Source: Micavibrio sp. UBA6212 | Lineage (GTDB): Bacteria; Pseudomonadota; Alphaproteobacteria; Micavibrionales; Micavibrionaceae | Direction of reading: 5' to 3' | Length of the DNA: 64,000 nt | Assembly (NCBI GenBank): GCA_002421905.1 | Contig: DISK01000004.1 | Location: 40,988-104,987 of the forward strand | Part shown: positions 18,663 to 27,295 of the stretch, one piece after another | Layout: each line of letters starts with the position of its first letter | Numbering within the stretch: position 1 is the stretch's first letter | Translations under genes and position numbers: made by a program | Notes under the pieces: model-generated | What the model saw: the letters and a program-made list of their open reading frames with translations, nothing else | What the model was told of the DNA's origin: nothing | The model's database searches: none

Positions 18663-19148
18663 ATGGCTGGAAGTTTGAATAAAGTAATGTTGATTGGAAA
18701 TTTGGGGAACGAACCGGAAATTCGCAACATGACAAGCGGAGATGAGGTTGCAAGTTTTTCGGTGGCCACATCCGAGAGCTGGAAAGATAAAGCCTCTGGC
18801 GAGCGCAAAGAACGCACCCAATGGCACAAGGTTGTCATTTTCAATTCGGCATTGGTGAATGTAACTCGTAATTACCTGCACAAAGGCTCGAAAGTATTTA
18901 TCGAAGGCCAACTGGAAACCCGCAAATGGACAGATAAAGACGGTCGCGACCAATACACCACCGAGGTGGTGTTGCGCCCGTATCGTGGTGAATTGACCAT
19001 GCTGGACTCTAAAGGAAGCAGCTCCGCTTCCAATGACAGTTACGGTGAATCTTCATCCTCCGGTGGCAACTATTCGTCTGGCCCGTCCTATGGTGGTTCT
19101 GCTGCGGCCTCACCGGTTGATGAACTGGCGGATGATATCCCGTTCTGA
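18663..19148 (+). CDS. ssb: Single-stranded DNA-binding protein
   Basis: SSB coats single-stranded DNA in replication, repair and recombination and recruits partners through its acidic tip. The 161-residue protein has the OB-fold domain (about residues 1-110: NKVMLIGNLGNEPEIR, ERTQWHKVVIF, KGSKVFIEGQLETRKW), a Ser/Gly-rich linker and the classical C-terminal tip DDIPF. AGAGGCG precedes the ATG. It sits upstream of gyrA with one gene between; ssb and gyrA are close in many alphaproteobacteria. Confidence 0.97.
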   Translation: MAGSLNKVMLIGNLGNEPEIRNMTSGDEVASFSVATSESWKDKASGERKERTQWHKVVIFNSALVNVTRNYLHKGSKVFIEGQLETRKWTDKDGRDQYTTEVVLRPYRGELTMLDSKGSSSASNDSYGESSSSGGNYSSGPSYGGSAAASPVDELADDIPF

Positions 19149-19183
19149 TCCTGAAGACTTAAAAACTGAAAGAGAGTGGTGTG

Positions 19184-19708
19184 ATGACCAGAATGACAAA
19201 ATACGGTGTGCTGACCTTATCCCTTGGTATGGTCATGGCCTTTGGCGGCGTTTTGATATCACATCCTTCCTTTGCCGAAGAGTCTGTGACATCTGAGGCG
19301 CCTGCCGATGATTACAAGGAACGTCTGGCGCTTTCGCGTGAGTTGCACGATGTTCGGCGGGTTAAGGAACATATCTTGCAGGATATTGATAATATTGCGC
19401 AATCTTTGCCCTTTGCCGAACGGGAAGATTTCAAAAAATATATCGAACTGAATGTGGATTTTGACAAGCTAGAAGACGAATCGATCAAAATATCGGCCGA
19501 TTTGTACACTGTGCCGGAATTCAAAGCCATGCTGGCCTATTTCGGGTCAAAAGAAGGGCGTGCGGCTGAAGAAAAATCGGCTCGTTATGGCGCTCAATTC
19601 GGGCCAAAAATTCAGGAACAGATTGATAAGGCCTTGATGGCATCCAAGTTTGAAAACACTAATCAGCTGCCTCGTTCGTTGCCAAATATCGATATGTTGG
19701 GCAAATAG
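19184..19708 (+). CDS. DUF2059-like exported protein
   Basis: A 174-residue protein with an N-terminal signal sequence (hydrophobic about residues 10-27, cleavage near SFA-EES). Its second half, VPEFKAMLAYFGSKEGRAAEEKSARYG, matches the pattern of DUF2059, a periplasmic domain of unknown function. The frame opens with GTG at 19181 and ATG at 19184; GAGAG lies seven bases before the ATG. It follows ssb by 35 bases and a strong terminator follows, so the two probably form one transcript. Confidence 0.78.
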   Translation: MTRMTKYGVLTLSLGMVMAFGGVLISHPSFAEESVTSEAPADDYKERLALSRELHDVRRVKEHILQDIDNIAQSLPFAEREDFKKYIELNVDFDKLEDESIKISADLYTVPEFKAMLAYFGSKEGRAAEEKSARYGAQFGPKIQEQIDKALMASKFENTNQLPRSLPNIDMLGK

Positions 19709-19732
19709 CAGAAATAGGGCGTATAATCCCAA

Positions 19733-19774
19733 AAAACAGGGTCTTTCAGCTTGCTGAAAGGCCCTGTTTTTGAT
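19733..19774 (+). terminator. Rho-independent terminator after ssb operon
   Basis: An 18-bp stem with one G-T pair: AAAACAGGGTCTTTCAGC (19733-19750) and GCTGAAAGGCCCTGTTTT (19753-19770), followed by more T. It separates the ssb transcript from gyrA, which starts 46 bases later. Confidence 0.9.
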
Positions 19775-19819
19775 AGAAAAAACACTATATTTCTCGATAA
19801 AAATGAAGTGAGTTTTTCC

Positions 19820-22606
19820 ATGTCGGATAATACCGCAGCTACCCCGAAGTTTCCCCAGATTTCCCTCTCGGAAGAGATGAAGAAATCCTACCTCGATTAC
19901 GCGATGAGTGTCATTGTCTCGCGGGCGTTGCCTGATGTGCGGGATGGGTTGAAACCGGTTCACCGTCGTATTCTATACGCGATGCAAGAAGGCGGATATC
20001 ATTCTGATAAATCCTATAAAAAATCCGCGCGTATTGTCGGGGATGTCATGGGTAAATACCACCCGCATGGGGACTCGGCGATTTACGAATCTTTGGTGCG
20101 GATGGCACAGGGCTTCTCACTGCGTCTGCCATTGATCGACGGACAAGGTAACTTCGGGTCGATGGATGGTGATCCGGCTGCGGCGATGCGTTATACCGAA
20201 GCGCGTTTGTCAAAGGCTGCCGATGCCTTGTTGCAGGATATTGATAAAGACACAGTCGATTTTCGTCCCAACTATGACGAATCTTTTTCCGAACCTGTTG
20301 TGTTGCCAACCCGTGTACCGAACCTGCTGGTGAATGGTGCGGGCGGGATCGCGGTGGGGATGGCCACCAATATTCCTCCACATAATCTGGGCGAAGTCAT
20401 TGACGGATGTCTGGCATGTATGGAGAACCCTGATATCACCAACGAAGAATTGATGAGCTTTATTCCGGGGCCGGACTTTCCGACCGGTGGTCAAATTCTG
20501 GGTCGTGCGGGGGCGTACTCGGCTTATACGACGGGGCGCGGCTCAATGCCGGTGCGCTCGAAAACCTCGATCGAAACCATTCGGGACAAACGCGAAGCCA
20601 TTATCGTCCATGAAATTCCCTATCAGGTCAATAAAGGCCAGTTGCTGGAACGTCTGGGCGAAGTCGCCCGTGAAAAAATCGTCGAAGGCATCGCGGAAAT
20701 TCGTGATGAATCCGACCGTGACGGCGTGCGTGTTGTTGTTGAATTGAAACGTGATGCCAATGCTGATGTGGTCTTGAACCAATTGTTCAAATTCACATCG
20801 CTGCAATCTTCTTTTGCCTGCAATATGTTGGCGCTTCATCATGGCCGCCCGCAAACTTTGTTGCTGCGCCAGATTATTTCGGCCTTCGTTAAGTTCCGTG
20901 AAGAAGTCATTACGCGCCGGACAATTTTCGAATTGAACAAAGCCCGCGACCGTGCCCATGTGTTGGCTGGTCTGGCTGTGGCGGTTGCCAATATCGACGA
21001 AGTGATTGCCCTGATCCGTAATGCCAAAGACCCTGCGATTGCCCGTGAACAATTGCTCGCCAAACGCTGGCCTGTGGGGGATGTTGCTCCGCTCATCGCC
21101 CTGATTGATGATCCTGAATATTTCGTGGATGAAAACGGCACCTACCAGATGTCCGAAGTTCAGGTCAAGGCGATCCTTGATTTGCGCTTGCACCGTCTGA
21201 CTGGTCTTGAACGCGATAAAATTGGCGATGAACTGCGTACCATTACCAATGAAATTGCCGAGCTGCTGTCCATTCTGGGATCAAAAGAAAAACTCTATGA
21301 CTTGATGCGGAACGAATTGGTCGAAGTCAAAACCAAATACGCCACACCACGCCGGACTGAAATCATTGATTCAGGTTTTGAAACCGATGTCGAAGATTTG
21401 ATCCAACGCGAAGACATGGTGGTGACCATTACCCATACCGGCTACGTGAAGCGAACTCCGCTTGTGACCTATCGCGCCCAAAAACGCGGTGGCAAGGGAC
21501 GCTCTGCTATTGATATGAAGGACGAAGATTTCGTCTCTGACCTCTTTGTGGCATCGACCCACACGCCAATCCTGTTCTTTACTTCAAAAGGGATTGTCCA
21601 CCGGATGAAAGTCTATCAACTGCCTTTGGGGAACCCACAGGCACGCGGGAAGGCGTTCGTCAATCTATTGCCGCTTGATAAGGACGAAAATATCTCTGTG
21701 ATCTTGCGTCTGCCGGAAAATGAAGATTTGTGGGCGGAACTCGATATTCTCTTTGCAACCAATGGCGGGTCGGTCAGACGGAATAAATTGTCCGACTTCC
21801 GCAATATCCGCTCCAACGGGTTGATTGCAATGAAACTCGAAAGCAATGAAAAACTGATTGATGTCAAAATCTGTCGTGATGATGAAGACGTGGTGCTGGC
21901 AACCCGTCTGGGTCGTGCGATCCGCTTTGAAGTCTCCGATCTGCGGGTGTTCTCAGGACGGACGTCAACAGGGGTGCGTGGGATCAAGCTCAAAGACAAA
22001 GACGAAGTCATCTCGATGTCGATCCTTAAACATGTGAACGCGACACCGGAAGAACGAAATGCCTATCTGAAAGCAGCCTCCGCTTTGCGTGGTGCCGACG
22101 AAGAAGGTGTCGAATTCGAAGAAGGTGCAGACGCAACAATCAACGAAGATCGCTTCAAGGAACTGCAAGACCGCGAACAATTCCTGCTGACTGCAACAAC
22201 GGGCGGCTACGGTAAACGCACCTCTGCGTACGAATACCGTGTCTCTGGTCGTGGCGGGCAGGGCATCACCAATATTACCCTGACTGAAAAGAATGGCGGG
22301 GAAGTTGCGGGAACCTTCGTCGTCACTGACGAACACCAGATTATGCTGGTGACCGATCAGGGTCAGATGATCCGGATGCCGGTTGACGGGATCCGCTTCA
22401 CAGGTCGCGCGGCGCAAGGTGTGACACTCTTCCGCGTTCGGGATGACGAACATGTGGTCTCTGTTGCGTGGCTCAAACAAGACGACGAAGATGTTGTCGA
22501 AGACGAAGCCATCATCGAAGCCATCGCAGCGGAAGAAAACGAAGGTGGCGGTGTCACAACCCCTACACCGGAAGATAACCCCGCAGATGAAAACATAGAA
22601 GAATAA
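19820..22606 (+). CDS. gyrA: DNA gyrase subunit A
   Basis: The breaking-and-rejoining subunit of gyrase; 928 residues. The catalytic tyrosine is Y125 in AAMRYTEARL. The quinolone-determining region reads KYHPHGDSAIYESLVRMAQ, with Ser at the key first position (S86) and Glu at the second (E90), where E. coli has Asp. The gyrase-specific GyrA box appears as QKRGGKG, so this is gyrase rather than topoisomerase IV. The C-terminal beta-pinwheel is followed by a strongly acidic tail (DDEDVVEDEAIIEAIAAEEN). The ATG at 19820 is chosen because the conserved N-terminus follows; the frame is open to 19751, inside the terminator. A terminator follows the gene. Confidence 0.97.
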   Translation: MSDNTAATPKFPQISLSEEMKKSYLDYAMSVIVSRALPDVRDGLKPVHRRILYAMQEGGYHSDKSYKKSARIVGDVMGKYHPHGDSAIYESLVRMAQGFSLRLPLIDGQGNFGSMDGDPAAAMRYTEARLSKAADALLQDIDKDTVDFRPNYDESFSEPVVLPTRVPNLLVNGAGGIAVGMATNIPPHNLGEVIDGCLACMENPDITNEELMSFIPGPDFPTGGQILGRAGAYSAYTTGRGSMPVRSKTSIETIRDKREAIIVHEIPYQVNKGQLLERLGEVAREKIVEGIAEIRDESDRDGVRVVVELKRDANADVVLNQLFKFTSLQSSFACNMLALHHGRPQTLLLRQIISAFVKFREEVITRRTIFELNKARDRAHVLAGLAVAVANIDEVIALIRNAKDPAIAREQLLAKRWPVGDVAPLIALIDDPEYFVDENGTYQMSEVQVKAILDLRLHRLTGLERDKIGDELRTITNEIAELLSILGSKEKLYDLMRNELVEVKTKYATPRRTEIIDSGFETDVEDLIQREDMVVTITHTGYVKRTPLVTYRAQKRGGKGRSAIDMKDEDFVSDLFVASTHTPILFFTSKGIVHRMKVYQLPLGNPQARGKAFVNLLPLDKDENISVILRLPENEDLWAELDILFATNGGSVRRNKLSDFRNIRSNGLIAMKLESNEKLIDVKICRDDEDVVLATRLGRAIRFEVSDLRVFSGRTSTGVRGIKLKDKDEVISMSILKHVNATPEERNAYLKAASALRGADEEGVEFEEGADATINEDRFKELQDREQFLLTATTGGYGKRTSAYEYRVSGRGGQGITNITLTEKNGGEVAGTFVVTDEHQIMLVTDQGQMIRMPVDGIRFTGRAAQGVTLFRVRDDEHVVSVAWLKQDDEDVVEDEAIIEAIAAEENEGGGVTTPTPEDNPADENIEE

Positions 22607-22614
22607 TCAATAAA

Positions 22615-22647
22615 AAAACCCCGCGCCCAAATTCGCGGGGTTTTGTT
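22615..22647 (+). terminator. Rho-independent terminator after gyrA
   Basis: AAAACCCCGCG and CGCGGGGTTTT form an 11-bp GC-rich stem around an 8-base loop, followed by GTTT. It lies nine bases after the gyrA stop. Confidence 0.92.
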
Positions 22648-22710
22648 TATCCCCTGTCTTCACTTTATTCTCTATGATAAAATTAATAATTCCAGAGCGA
22701 GGAAAAAATC

Positions 22711-23172
22711 ATGACTAATTCAAATTCACCGATCAAGCCCAATGTCTCAGTCCGTGCTGTTATCGTGCAGGACAAAAAAATTCTTATTGTGAACGGTGAT
22801 GGGGCAGGAGACTTTTGGTGTACCCCTGGTGGACGGTTGGATTATGGCGAAGATTTGAAATCGGGCATCAAACGTGAAGTTTATGAAGAAACAGGTTTGA
22901 CTGTAAACGTTGGGGATGCCTTTGCTGTCTCTGAATTTGTACTGGAAAAAAATACATTCCACAATGTTGATATATTTTTCCGCTGTGAAGTAGCGGGCGG
23001 CGAAATTACACAAGACTGGAAAGATACAGGCGGCCCTGTTATTGATCGTCGTTTTGTAACCTTGGTAGAATTGCAAAACTTTAATGTTTTTCCGCGTTGG
23101 CTCAAAGATGGAGATTGGTTATCCCAGCCTGAAATCAACATCTATCGGGGACAGGATAAAAAGTCTCCATAA
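22711..23172 (+). CDS. Nudix hydrolase
   Basis: A 153-residue Nudix protein that hydrolyses nucleoside diphosphate derivatives. The Nudix box is complete: G-R-L-D-Y-G-E, seven residues, then REVYEETGL. The preceding DFWCTPGGRLDYGE is typical of ADP-ribose/NTP pyrophosphatase-like members. GAGGAAAAAATC precedes the ATG. It stands alone, and the substrate cannot be predicted. A repeat-rich interval follows. Confidence 0.92.
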   Translation: MTNSNSPIKPNVSVRAVIVQDKKILIVNGDGAGDFWCTPGGRLDYGEDLKSGIKREVYEETGLTVNVGDAFAVSEFVLEKNTFHNVDIFFRCEVAGGEITQDWKDTGGPVIDRRFVTLVELQNFNVFPRWLKDGDWLSQPEINIYRGQDKKSP

Positions 23173-23195
23173 ATTAATACTCTGCGCCATTTTCT

Positions 23196-23226
23196 CTGGA
23201 TTGCGTCGCTGTCACTCGCAATGACG
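23196..23226 (-). repeat. Dispersed repeat, CGTCATTGCGAG type, copy 2
   Basis: Read on the minus strand, CGTCATTGCGAGTGACAGCG then ACGCAATCCAG. It is oriented opposite to copy 3 about 37 bases further on, so the two form an inverted pair. Confidence 0.75.
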
Positions 23227-23230
23227 AATT

Positions 23231-23249
23231 CTTGGTGTCTTGGTGGTTC
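23231..23249 (+). repeat. Repeat TTGGTGTCTTGGTGGTT, copy 1
   Basis: CTTGGTGTCTTGGTGGTTC lies between the inverted pair of CGTCATTGCGAG repeats. A longer version occurs at 23365-23392. Confidence 0.6.
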
Positions 23250-23262
23250 AAAAACAATCCCC

Positions 23263-23347
23263 CGTCATTGCGAGGAACGTAAGTGACGAAGCAATCCAGA
23301 CAGAAATGGATTCCCCTAGAATCTGCTGTGCAGATTCGGAGAATGAC
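23263..23347 (+). repeat. Dispersed repeat, CGTCATTGCGAG type, copy 3 with tail
   Basis: CGTCATTGCGAGGAACG, then AAGTGACGAAGCAATCCAG, is the best-formed copy (23263-23299). It continues through GGATTCCCC, a small hairpin AATCTGC-TGT-GCAGATT and GGAGAATGACGG, so the whole unit runs to about 23347. Confidence 0.75.
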
Positions 23348-23364
23348 GGAGGAAGGTACAAAAA

Positions 23365-23392
23365 CCTTGGTGTCTTCGTGTCTTGGTGGTTA
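23365..23392 (+). repeat. Repeat TTGGTGTCTTGGTGGTT, copy 2
   Basis: CCTTGGTGTCTTCGTG followed by TCTTGGTGGTTA, an expanded form of the copy at 23231. The next 70 bases (CTTTGCGGCCTTTGCG, GGCGCTCTCTGCG) are of the same low-complexity CTTTGCG/CTCTGCG kind. Weaker echoes appear near 28165-28195 and 28398-28420. Confidence 0.6.
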
Positions 23393-23491
23393 AAATTACT
23401 TTGTGTTTCCCCCAAAAACTTTGCGGCCTTTGCGCTCCTTGGCGCTCTCTGCGTGATGTCTTTTTTACCTCCATACCCCCAATAGGAATAA

Positions 23492-23748
23492 AGTCCTTTA
23501 CATTTTATCACGTCTGTGATAGGACTAAAGGCGATACGTATCCTGCGGCTGGAAAAGTGCCGCACAAAACAGCGCCTGTGGGCGCCCACGCCTGCCTTTG
23601 TCTTTTGACGAACATCAAAAGAGAAAAAACGGCATAAAGCATACATCTTTCTCGTGCGCCGGATTGCTCCGGTTTTTGAAAGCAGGGAAAGACCAGTATA
23701 AATACCCCCGTGCCCTCGAAAGAGGAACCTCGCACCGGCCCACTGGCC
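23492..23748. other. Hairpin-rich non-coding segment of unknown nature
   Basis: This part of the 620-base gap between the Nudix gene and the next protein holds at least seven short perfect hairpins in a row: TATCAC/GTGATA (nested in AGTCC/GGACT), TGCGGC/GCCGCA, GCGCC/GGCGC, TCTTTTGA/TCAAAAGA, CCGGA/TCCGG followed by five T, CCTC-GAAA-GAGG with a GNRA loop, and GGCC/GGCC. I see no protein with codon logic here. It could be a structured RNA or a cluster of palindromic repeats. No known RNA family was recognised. Confidence 0.45.
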
Positions 23749-23794
23749 CCGGAATGCTGTGCGGGGGAATTGAAGTGTCTTGAAAAAGTCGGGA

Positions 23795-24322
23795 TCATCC
23801 CCAGAGTTGTATCTTACCGTTGCCGCGATTATAGGTGACACCATCGCCATATATAACAGCATCTCTCAATCGACGCCCAGTTCTTTCGACCGTTTCAACA
23901 GCTTCTTTTTCTTTCGCTCGGGCAGAGAAAAGTTTATGCAAGCTGGCTACTGCAAGACATCCTGACACTATCGGGGATGATGTTATGAGTACTGGCGCTG
24001 TACCGATTGCAAACGCGACACCAAGCATTCCAATTTGTGCATCCTGACGACTGTCATGTCTGATTTTTTCTGGAATATCCATGGCACAAAAAACCATTTC
24101 GTCAGACGCATCCTCAATGATCCGTGGGTTTTGGCCGAAATGTTTTTTGAACGAGGTGCGGTAAGTCGATGCTCTTTCCGCGATAGTTACTTTGTCAGTT
24201 ATTTCGTGATAGGCACAGTCCAGCCCGTTGCGATATATTTTTACAATCTCGCGAACAGCATTAACTCCATCGTTAATCAGAAGAGAAAAGTTGAATAATT
24301 CTAATCCGTGTATCGACTTCAT
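23795..24322 (-). CDS. Unknown 175-residue protein
   Basis: I do not recognise this protein. It has a central hydrophobic stretch (about residues 97-128, IGMLGVAFAIGTAPVLIT) flanked by polar, Lys/Arg/Glu-rich segments (SARAKEKEAVETVERTGRRLRD). That could be one hairpin in the membrane or a buried helix. The start is supported by GAGAGG five bases before the ATG. It adjoins the repeat-rich interval, and nothing similar is seen elsewhere in the window, so it may be a strain-specific gene. It is divergent from the ABC-F gene. Confidence 0.62.
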   Translation of the reverse strand: MKSIHGLELFNFSLLINDGVNAVREIVKIYRNGLDCAYHEITDKVTIAERASTYRTSFKKHFGQNPRIIEDASDEMVFCAMDIPEKIRHDSRQDAQIGMLGVAFAIGTAPVLITSSPIVSGCLAVASLHKLFSARAKEKEAVETVERTGRRLRDAVIYGDGVTYNRGNGKIQLWG

Positions 24323-24524
24323 TGTGGCCTCTCTGTGTATTTTTAAGGAATTTTATAGACGGCGGCGTACAATATGTCAATCAATTTGAGGATTCCCGCC
24401 CATCAGACTATTTTTTTCAAGGAACGAACTGAGTTTGCGGCAGAAATGCATAGCGAAAGACAGGCTTTTTCCTTCCCCTCACGGGTCGTTGTGTGGCATA
24501 ACCCCTCAAACGAAAAGAGAGACA

Positions 24525-26405
24525 ATGCTTAGTATTTCCAACCTGACCTATCGTATCGGCGCCCGCACTATTCTGGATGATTGCAGTATCAACGTCATGG
24601 ATGGCTGGCGCGTGGGCGTTGTGGGGCTGAACGGGGCTGGAAAATCCACGTTGTTTAAGCTGATCACGGGTGATTTGCCAACGGATGGCGGCGGGGTCAG
24701 CCTGTCTGCCAATCAGAAGCTGGCGATGGTGCGTCAGGATATTCCAGAAACTGACGATGCGCTGATTGATGTGGTGCTGGCCGCCAATACTGAAATGGCA
24801 AAACTCTGGCACGATGCCGAAACCGAAACCGACCCGAATAAAATTGCCGATATTTATCAGGCCTTGGCCGATATGGATGCCTATTCGGCACCCGCCAAAG
24901 CCGCGACATTGCTCACGGGGCTGGGGTTCAAAGAATCCCAGTTGAATGAACCGTTTTCATCATTCAGTGGTGGCTGGCAAATGCGCGTGATGCTGGCGGC
25001 GGTTTTGTTTGTCGAACCTGACTTTTTGCTGCTCGATGAACCAACCAACCACTTGGATCTGGAAGCCATTATGTGGCTGGAAAATTATCTGCTTTCTTAT
25101 CCGCATACCATGATGGTGATTTCACACGACCGCGAATTGCTCAATAAATGTGTCGATCATGTCATTCATGTCGATCGCCAGAAATTGACGATGTACGGCG
25201 GAAATTATGACGCGTTTGAAAAAGAACGAGCGCTGCGCACCGGACTTCAACAAAAGATGTTTGAAAAACAACAGACCGAACGCGCTCATATGCAGGTCTT
25301 TATCGATCGCTTCAAAGCCAAGGCCAGTAAGGCCGCACAGGCGCAAAGCCGCATGAAAGCCATGGAAAAAATGGATCTGGTCGATGCCGTGATTGCTGAT
25401 CGCGCGATTAAATTCAATTTTCCAAATCCTGAGAAAATTCCCTCGCCGATGATCTCGATTCAAAAGGCCGATGTCGGTTATGTCGAGGGTCAACCGATCC
25501 TGCGTGGCGTATATGAAAGCATCGACCACGAAGACCGCATTGCGCTGCTCGGTGCAAACGGCAACGGCAAATCAACCATGATGAAATTGATTGCCGGAAA
25601 ACTCGATGTGATGGCGGGCGAATTATTCCGCTCGGGAAAACTGCGCATCGGATATTTCTCACAACACCAGACCGATGAACTGGATGTGGACAGCACCCCG
25701 TTTTTGGAAATGCTGCGCCTCATGCAAAAATCAGCCACTGATGTGCCAGAACATAAAGTCCGCGCCAAACTTGGGGCGTTCGGGTTCCCGCGCGATCTGG
25801 CCGATAATAAAATCTCGGCATTAAGTGGTGGGGAAAAAGCACGTTTGTTATTTGCTCTGATGAGCTTTGACGCGCCTCATATGCTTTTGCTTGATGAACC
25901 GACCAACCACTTGGATATTGATGCGCGCGAAGCACTGGTTCAGGCACTCAATAATTATGATGGCGCAGTGGTGATCGTCAGCCACGACCCGAATATGGTC
26001 GAACGTGTGGCCGACCGCTTGTTGTTGGTCAAAGATGGCAAGTGCGTCAATTTCGATGGCGATCTGGAGGATTACCGGAACTTTACCATCCAGTCTCGCC
26101 GTGAAGAACGCTCGGCAGAAAAGAAATCAGCGAATGCTGAAAAGGGCAAGAATTCTGTGGCTGATACAACACCTCAAAAAGATGTCTCGCCTAAAAATCT
26201 CAATGAATTAAAGAAGAAAGCGGACAAGGCCGAAAAGGAAATCGAACGCCTGACCCGTGAAAAGGAAACACTCGAAGCTGCAATGCTCACGCCTGACTTT
26301 TATCTGGATGCGGCAAAGGTTGTCACGGTTAAGGCCGAATATGACCGCGTTGTGGCGGCTTTGGAACAACAGGAAGAAATCTGGCTCGAAGCACAGGTCG
26401 GATAA
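24525..26405 (+). CDS. ABC-F family ATPase (Uup/YheS-like)
   Basis: A soluble tandem ATP-binding protein without membrane domains, 626 residues. Members act on ribosomes, relieving stalls or giving antibiotic protection. Domain 1 has GLNGAGKSTLFKL and signature FSGGWQMR, with LLLDEPTNHLDLEAI; domain 2 has GANGNGKSTMMKL, LSGGEKARL and LLLDEPTNHLDIDAR. The linker between them is charged (KKAQAQSRMKAMEKM-like), as in the P-site tRNA interaction motif. The C-terminal 100 residues form a Lys/Glu-rich coiled coil (ELKKKADKAEKEIERLTREK). The conserved start MLSISNLTYRIG lies at 24525, although the frame is open to 24435. Confidence 0.93.
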   Translation: MLSISNLTYRIGARTILDDCSINVMDGWRVGVVGLNGAGKSTLFKLITGDLPTDGGGVSLSANQKLAMVRQDIPETDDALIDVVLAANTEMAKLWHDAETETDPNKIADIYQALADMDAYSAPAKAATLLTGLGFKESQLNEPFSSFSGGWQMRVMLAAVLFVEPDFLLLDEPTNHLDLEAIMWLENYLLSYPHTMMVISHDRELLNKCVDHVIHVDRQKLTMYGGNYDAFEKERALRTGLQQKMFEKQQTERAHMQVFIDRFKAKASKAAQAQSRMKAMEKMDLVDAVIADRAIKFNFPNPEKIPSPMISIQKADVGYVEGQPILRGVYESIDHEDRIALLGANGNGKSTMMKLIAGKLDVMAGELFRSGKLRIGYFSQHQTDELDVDSTPFLEMLRLMQKSATDVPEHKVRAKLGAFGFPRDLADNKISALSGGEKARLLFALMSFDAPHMLLLDEPTNHLDIDAREALVQALNNYDGAVVIVSHDPNMVERVADRLLLVKDGKCVNFDGDLEDYRNFTIQSRREERSAEKKSANAEKGKNSVADTTPQKDVSPKNLNELKKKADKAEKEIERLTREKETLEAAMLTPDFYLDAAKVVTVKAEYDRVVAALEQQEEIWLEAQVG

Positions 26406-26406
26406 A

Positions 26407-27087
26407 TTAAATTTCCGTGTCTGTCCCGTAATAATGGACGCCGAGTTCTACTTTTTCGCGGCCTTGGGAAAGAAGCCATTTGTTACGGTCACGTAGGGAA
26501 TAGATACAACCGCAATATTCCTGCTGGTAAAAATTCTCGCGCTTGGAAATGTCGAGCATCCGGCCTGATCCGCCATTCTTGCGCCAGTTGAAATCCCAAT
26601 AGGCCACACCGTCATAACGGTCTGCGGCGCGGTGTCCTGCCCCGTTGATTTGCTTGAAATCTTTCCATCGGGAAATGCCCAGACAGGATGTGAACATCGG
26701 AAAGCCATTTTCAAAAGCGTAAAGCGCCGTGCGTTCAAACCGCATATCGAAACATGTTGTGCAACGTTTGCCTTTTTCCGGTTCCCACTCCATGCCCTTG
26801 ACCCGTTCGAACCAGTTGGATGAATCGTAATCGGCATCAATAAAGGGCAGGCCGAGTTTTTCGGCATATTTGATATTCTCGTCTTTACGCAAATCATATT
26901 CTTCGCGCGGATGAATATTCGGATTGTAAAAATAAATGGTGATATCAATGCCCGATGCCGCCATCGCTTCGATGACCTCGCCGGAACAGGGCGCACAACA
27001 GGAATGAAGCAACATCTTGCCGCCTGCTTGATCGGGCAGAGGCAATATCATGCGGCCTTCCATTGTGGGTGTCGAAAGTGAGCTCAT
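26407..27087 (-). CDS. queH: Epoxyqueuosine reductase QueH
   Basis: QueH carries out the last step of queuosine synthesis in tRNA, reducing epoxyqueuosine, using an Fe-S cluster and a second metal. The family is recognised by LLHSCCAPCSGEV near the start, YNPNIHPREEYDLRK, RCTTCFDMRFERTA, FTSCLGISRWKDF and QQEYCGCIYSLRD; these supply the conserved cysteines. The start is uncertain: 27123, 27087 or 27051 are possible, and only 27051 has a good GGAAGG. It is convergent with the ABC-F gene with almost no gap. QueH is the non-homologous replacement of QueG. Confidence 0.92.
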   Translation of the reverse strand: MSSLSTPTMEGRMILPLPDQAGGKMLLHSCCAPCSGEVIEAMAASGIDITIYFYNPNIHPREEYDLRKDENIKYAEKLGLPFIDADYDSSNWFERVKGMEWEPEKGKRCTTCFDMRFERTALYAFENGFPMFTSCLGISRWKDFKQINGAGHRAADRYDGVAYWDFNWRKNGGSGRMLDISKRENFYQQEYCGCIYSLRDRNKWLLSQGREKVELGVHYYGTDTEI

Positions 27088-27187
27088 AGACGTTTTTTTA
27101 ACTGAACAGGCGATGAAGTGCAAGTTTTGATCTATCTTGTTGATATTTAATGAATTAAAACCTTTCTACCCATCAAAATCACATTTG

Positions 27188-27196
27188 TGATATACT
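27188..27196 (+). promoter_or_regulatory. Candidate extended -10 promoter for flagellin
   Basis: TGATATACT is an extended -10 (TG-n-TATACT) about 100 bases before the flagellin ATG. No clear -35 or sigma-28/sigma-54 box was found, so this is tentative. Confidence 0.3.
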
Positions 27197-27295
27197 GGAA
27201 GATGGGTAAGACGTGAAGCCAGAAGGCTCCGCAGTACAGGGTTTCTTGGGGTTCGGGAAAGAACTACAAAGACCATGAAATGGAGCAGGGTAGCC

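Noticed and set aside
20543..21193. 216-codon minus-strand frame inside gyrA
   Set aside because: Antisense to strongly conserved GyrA sequence; no recognisable domain.
23248..23862. 204-codon minus-strand frame over the repeat interval
   Set aside because: Its translation is made of the dispersed repeats and hairpins, and overlapping frames are equally open; it is not a gene by composition.
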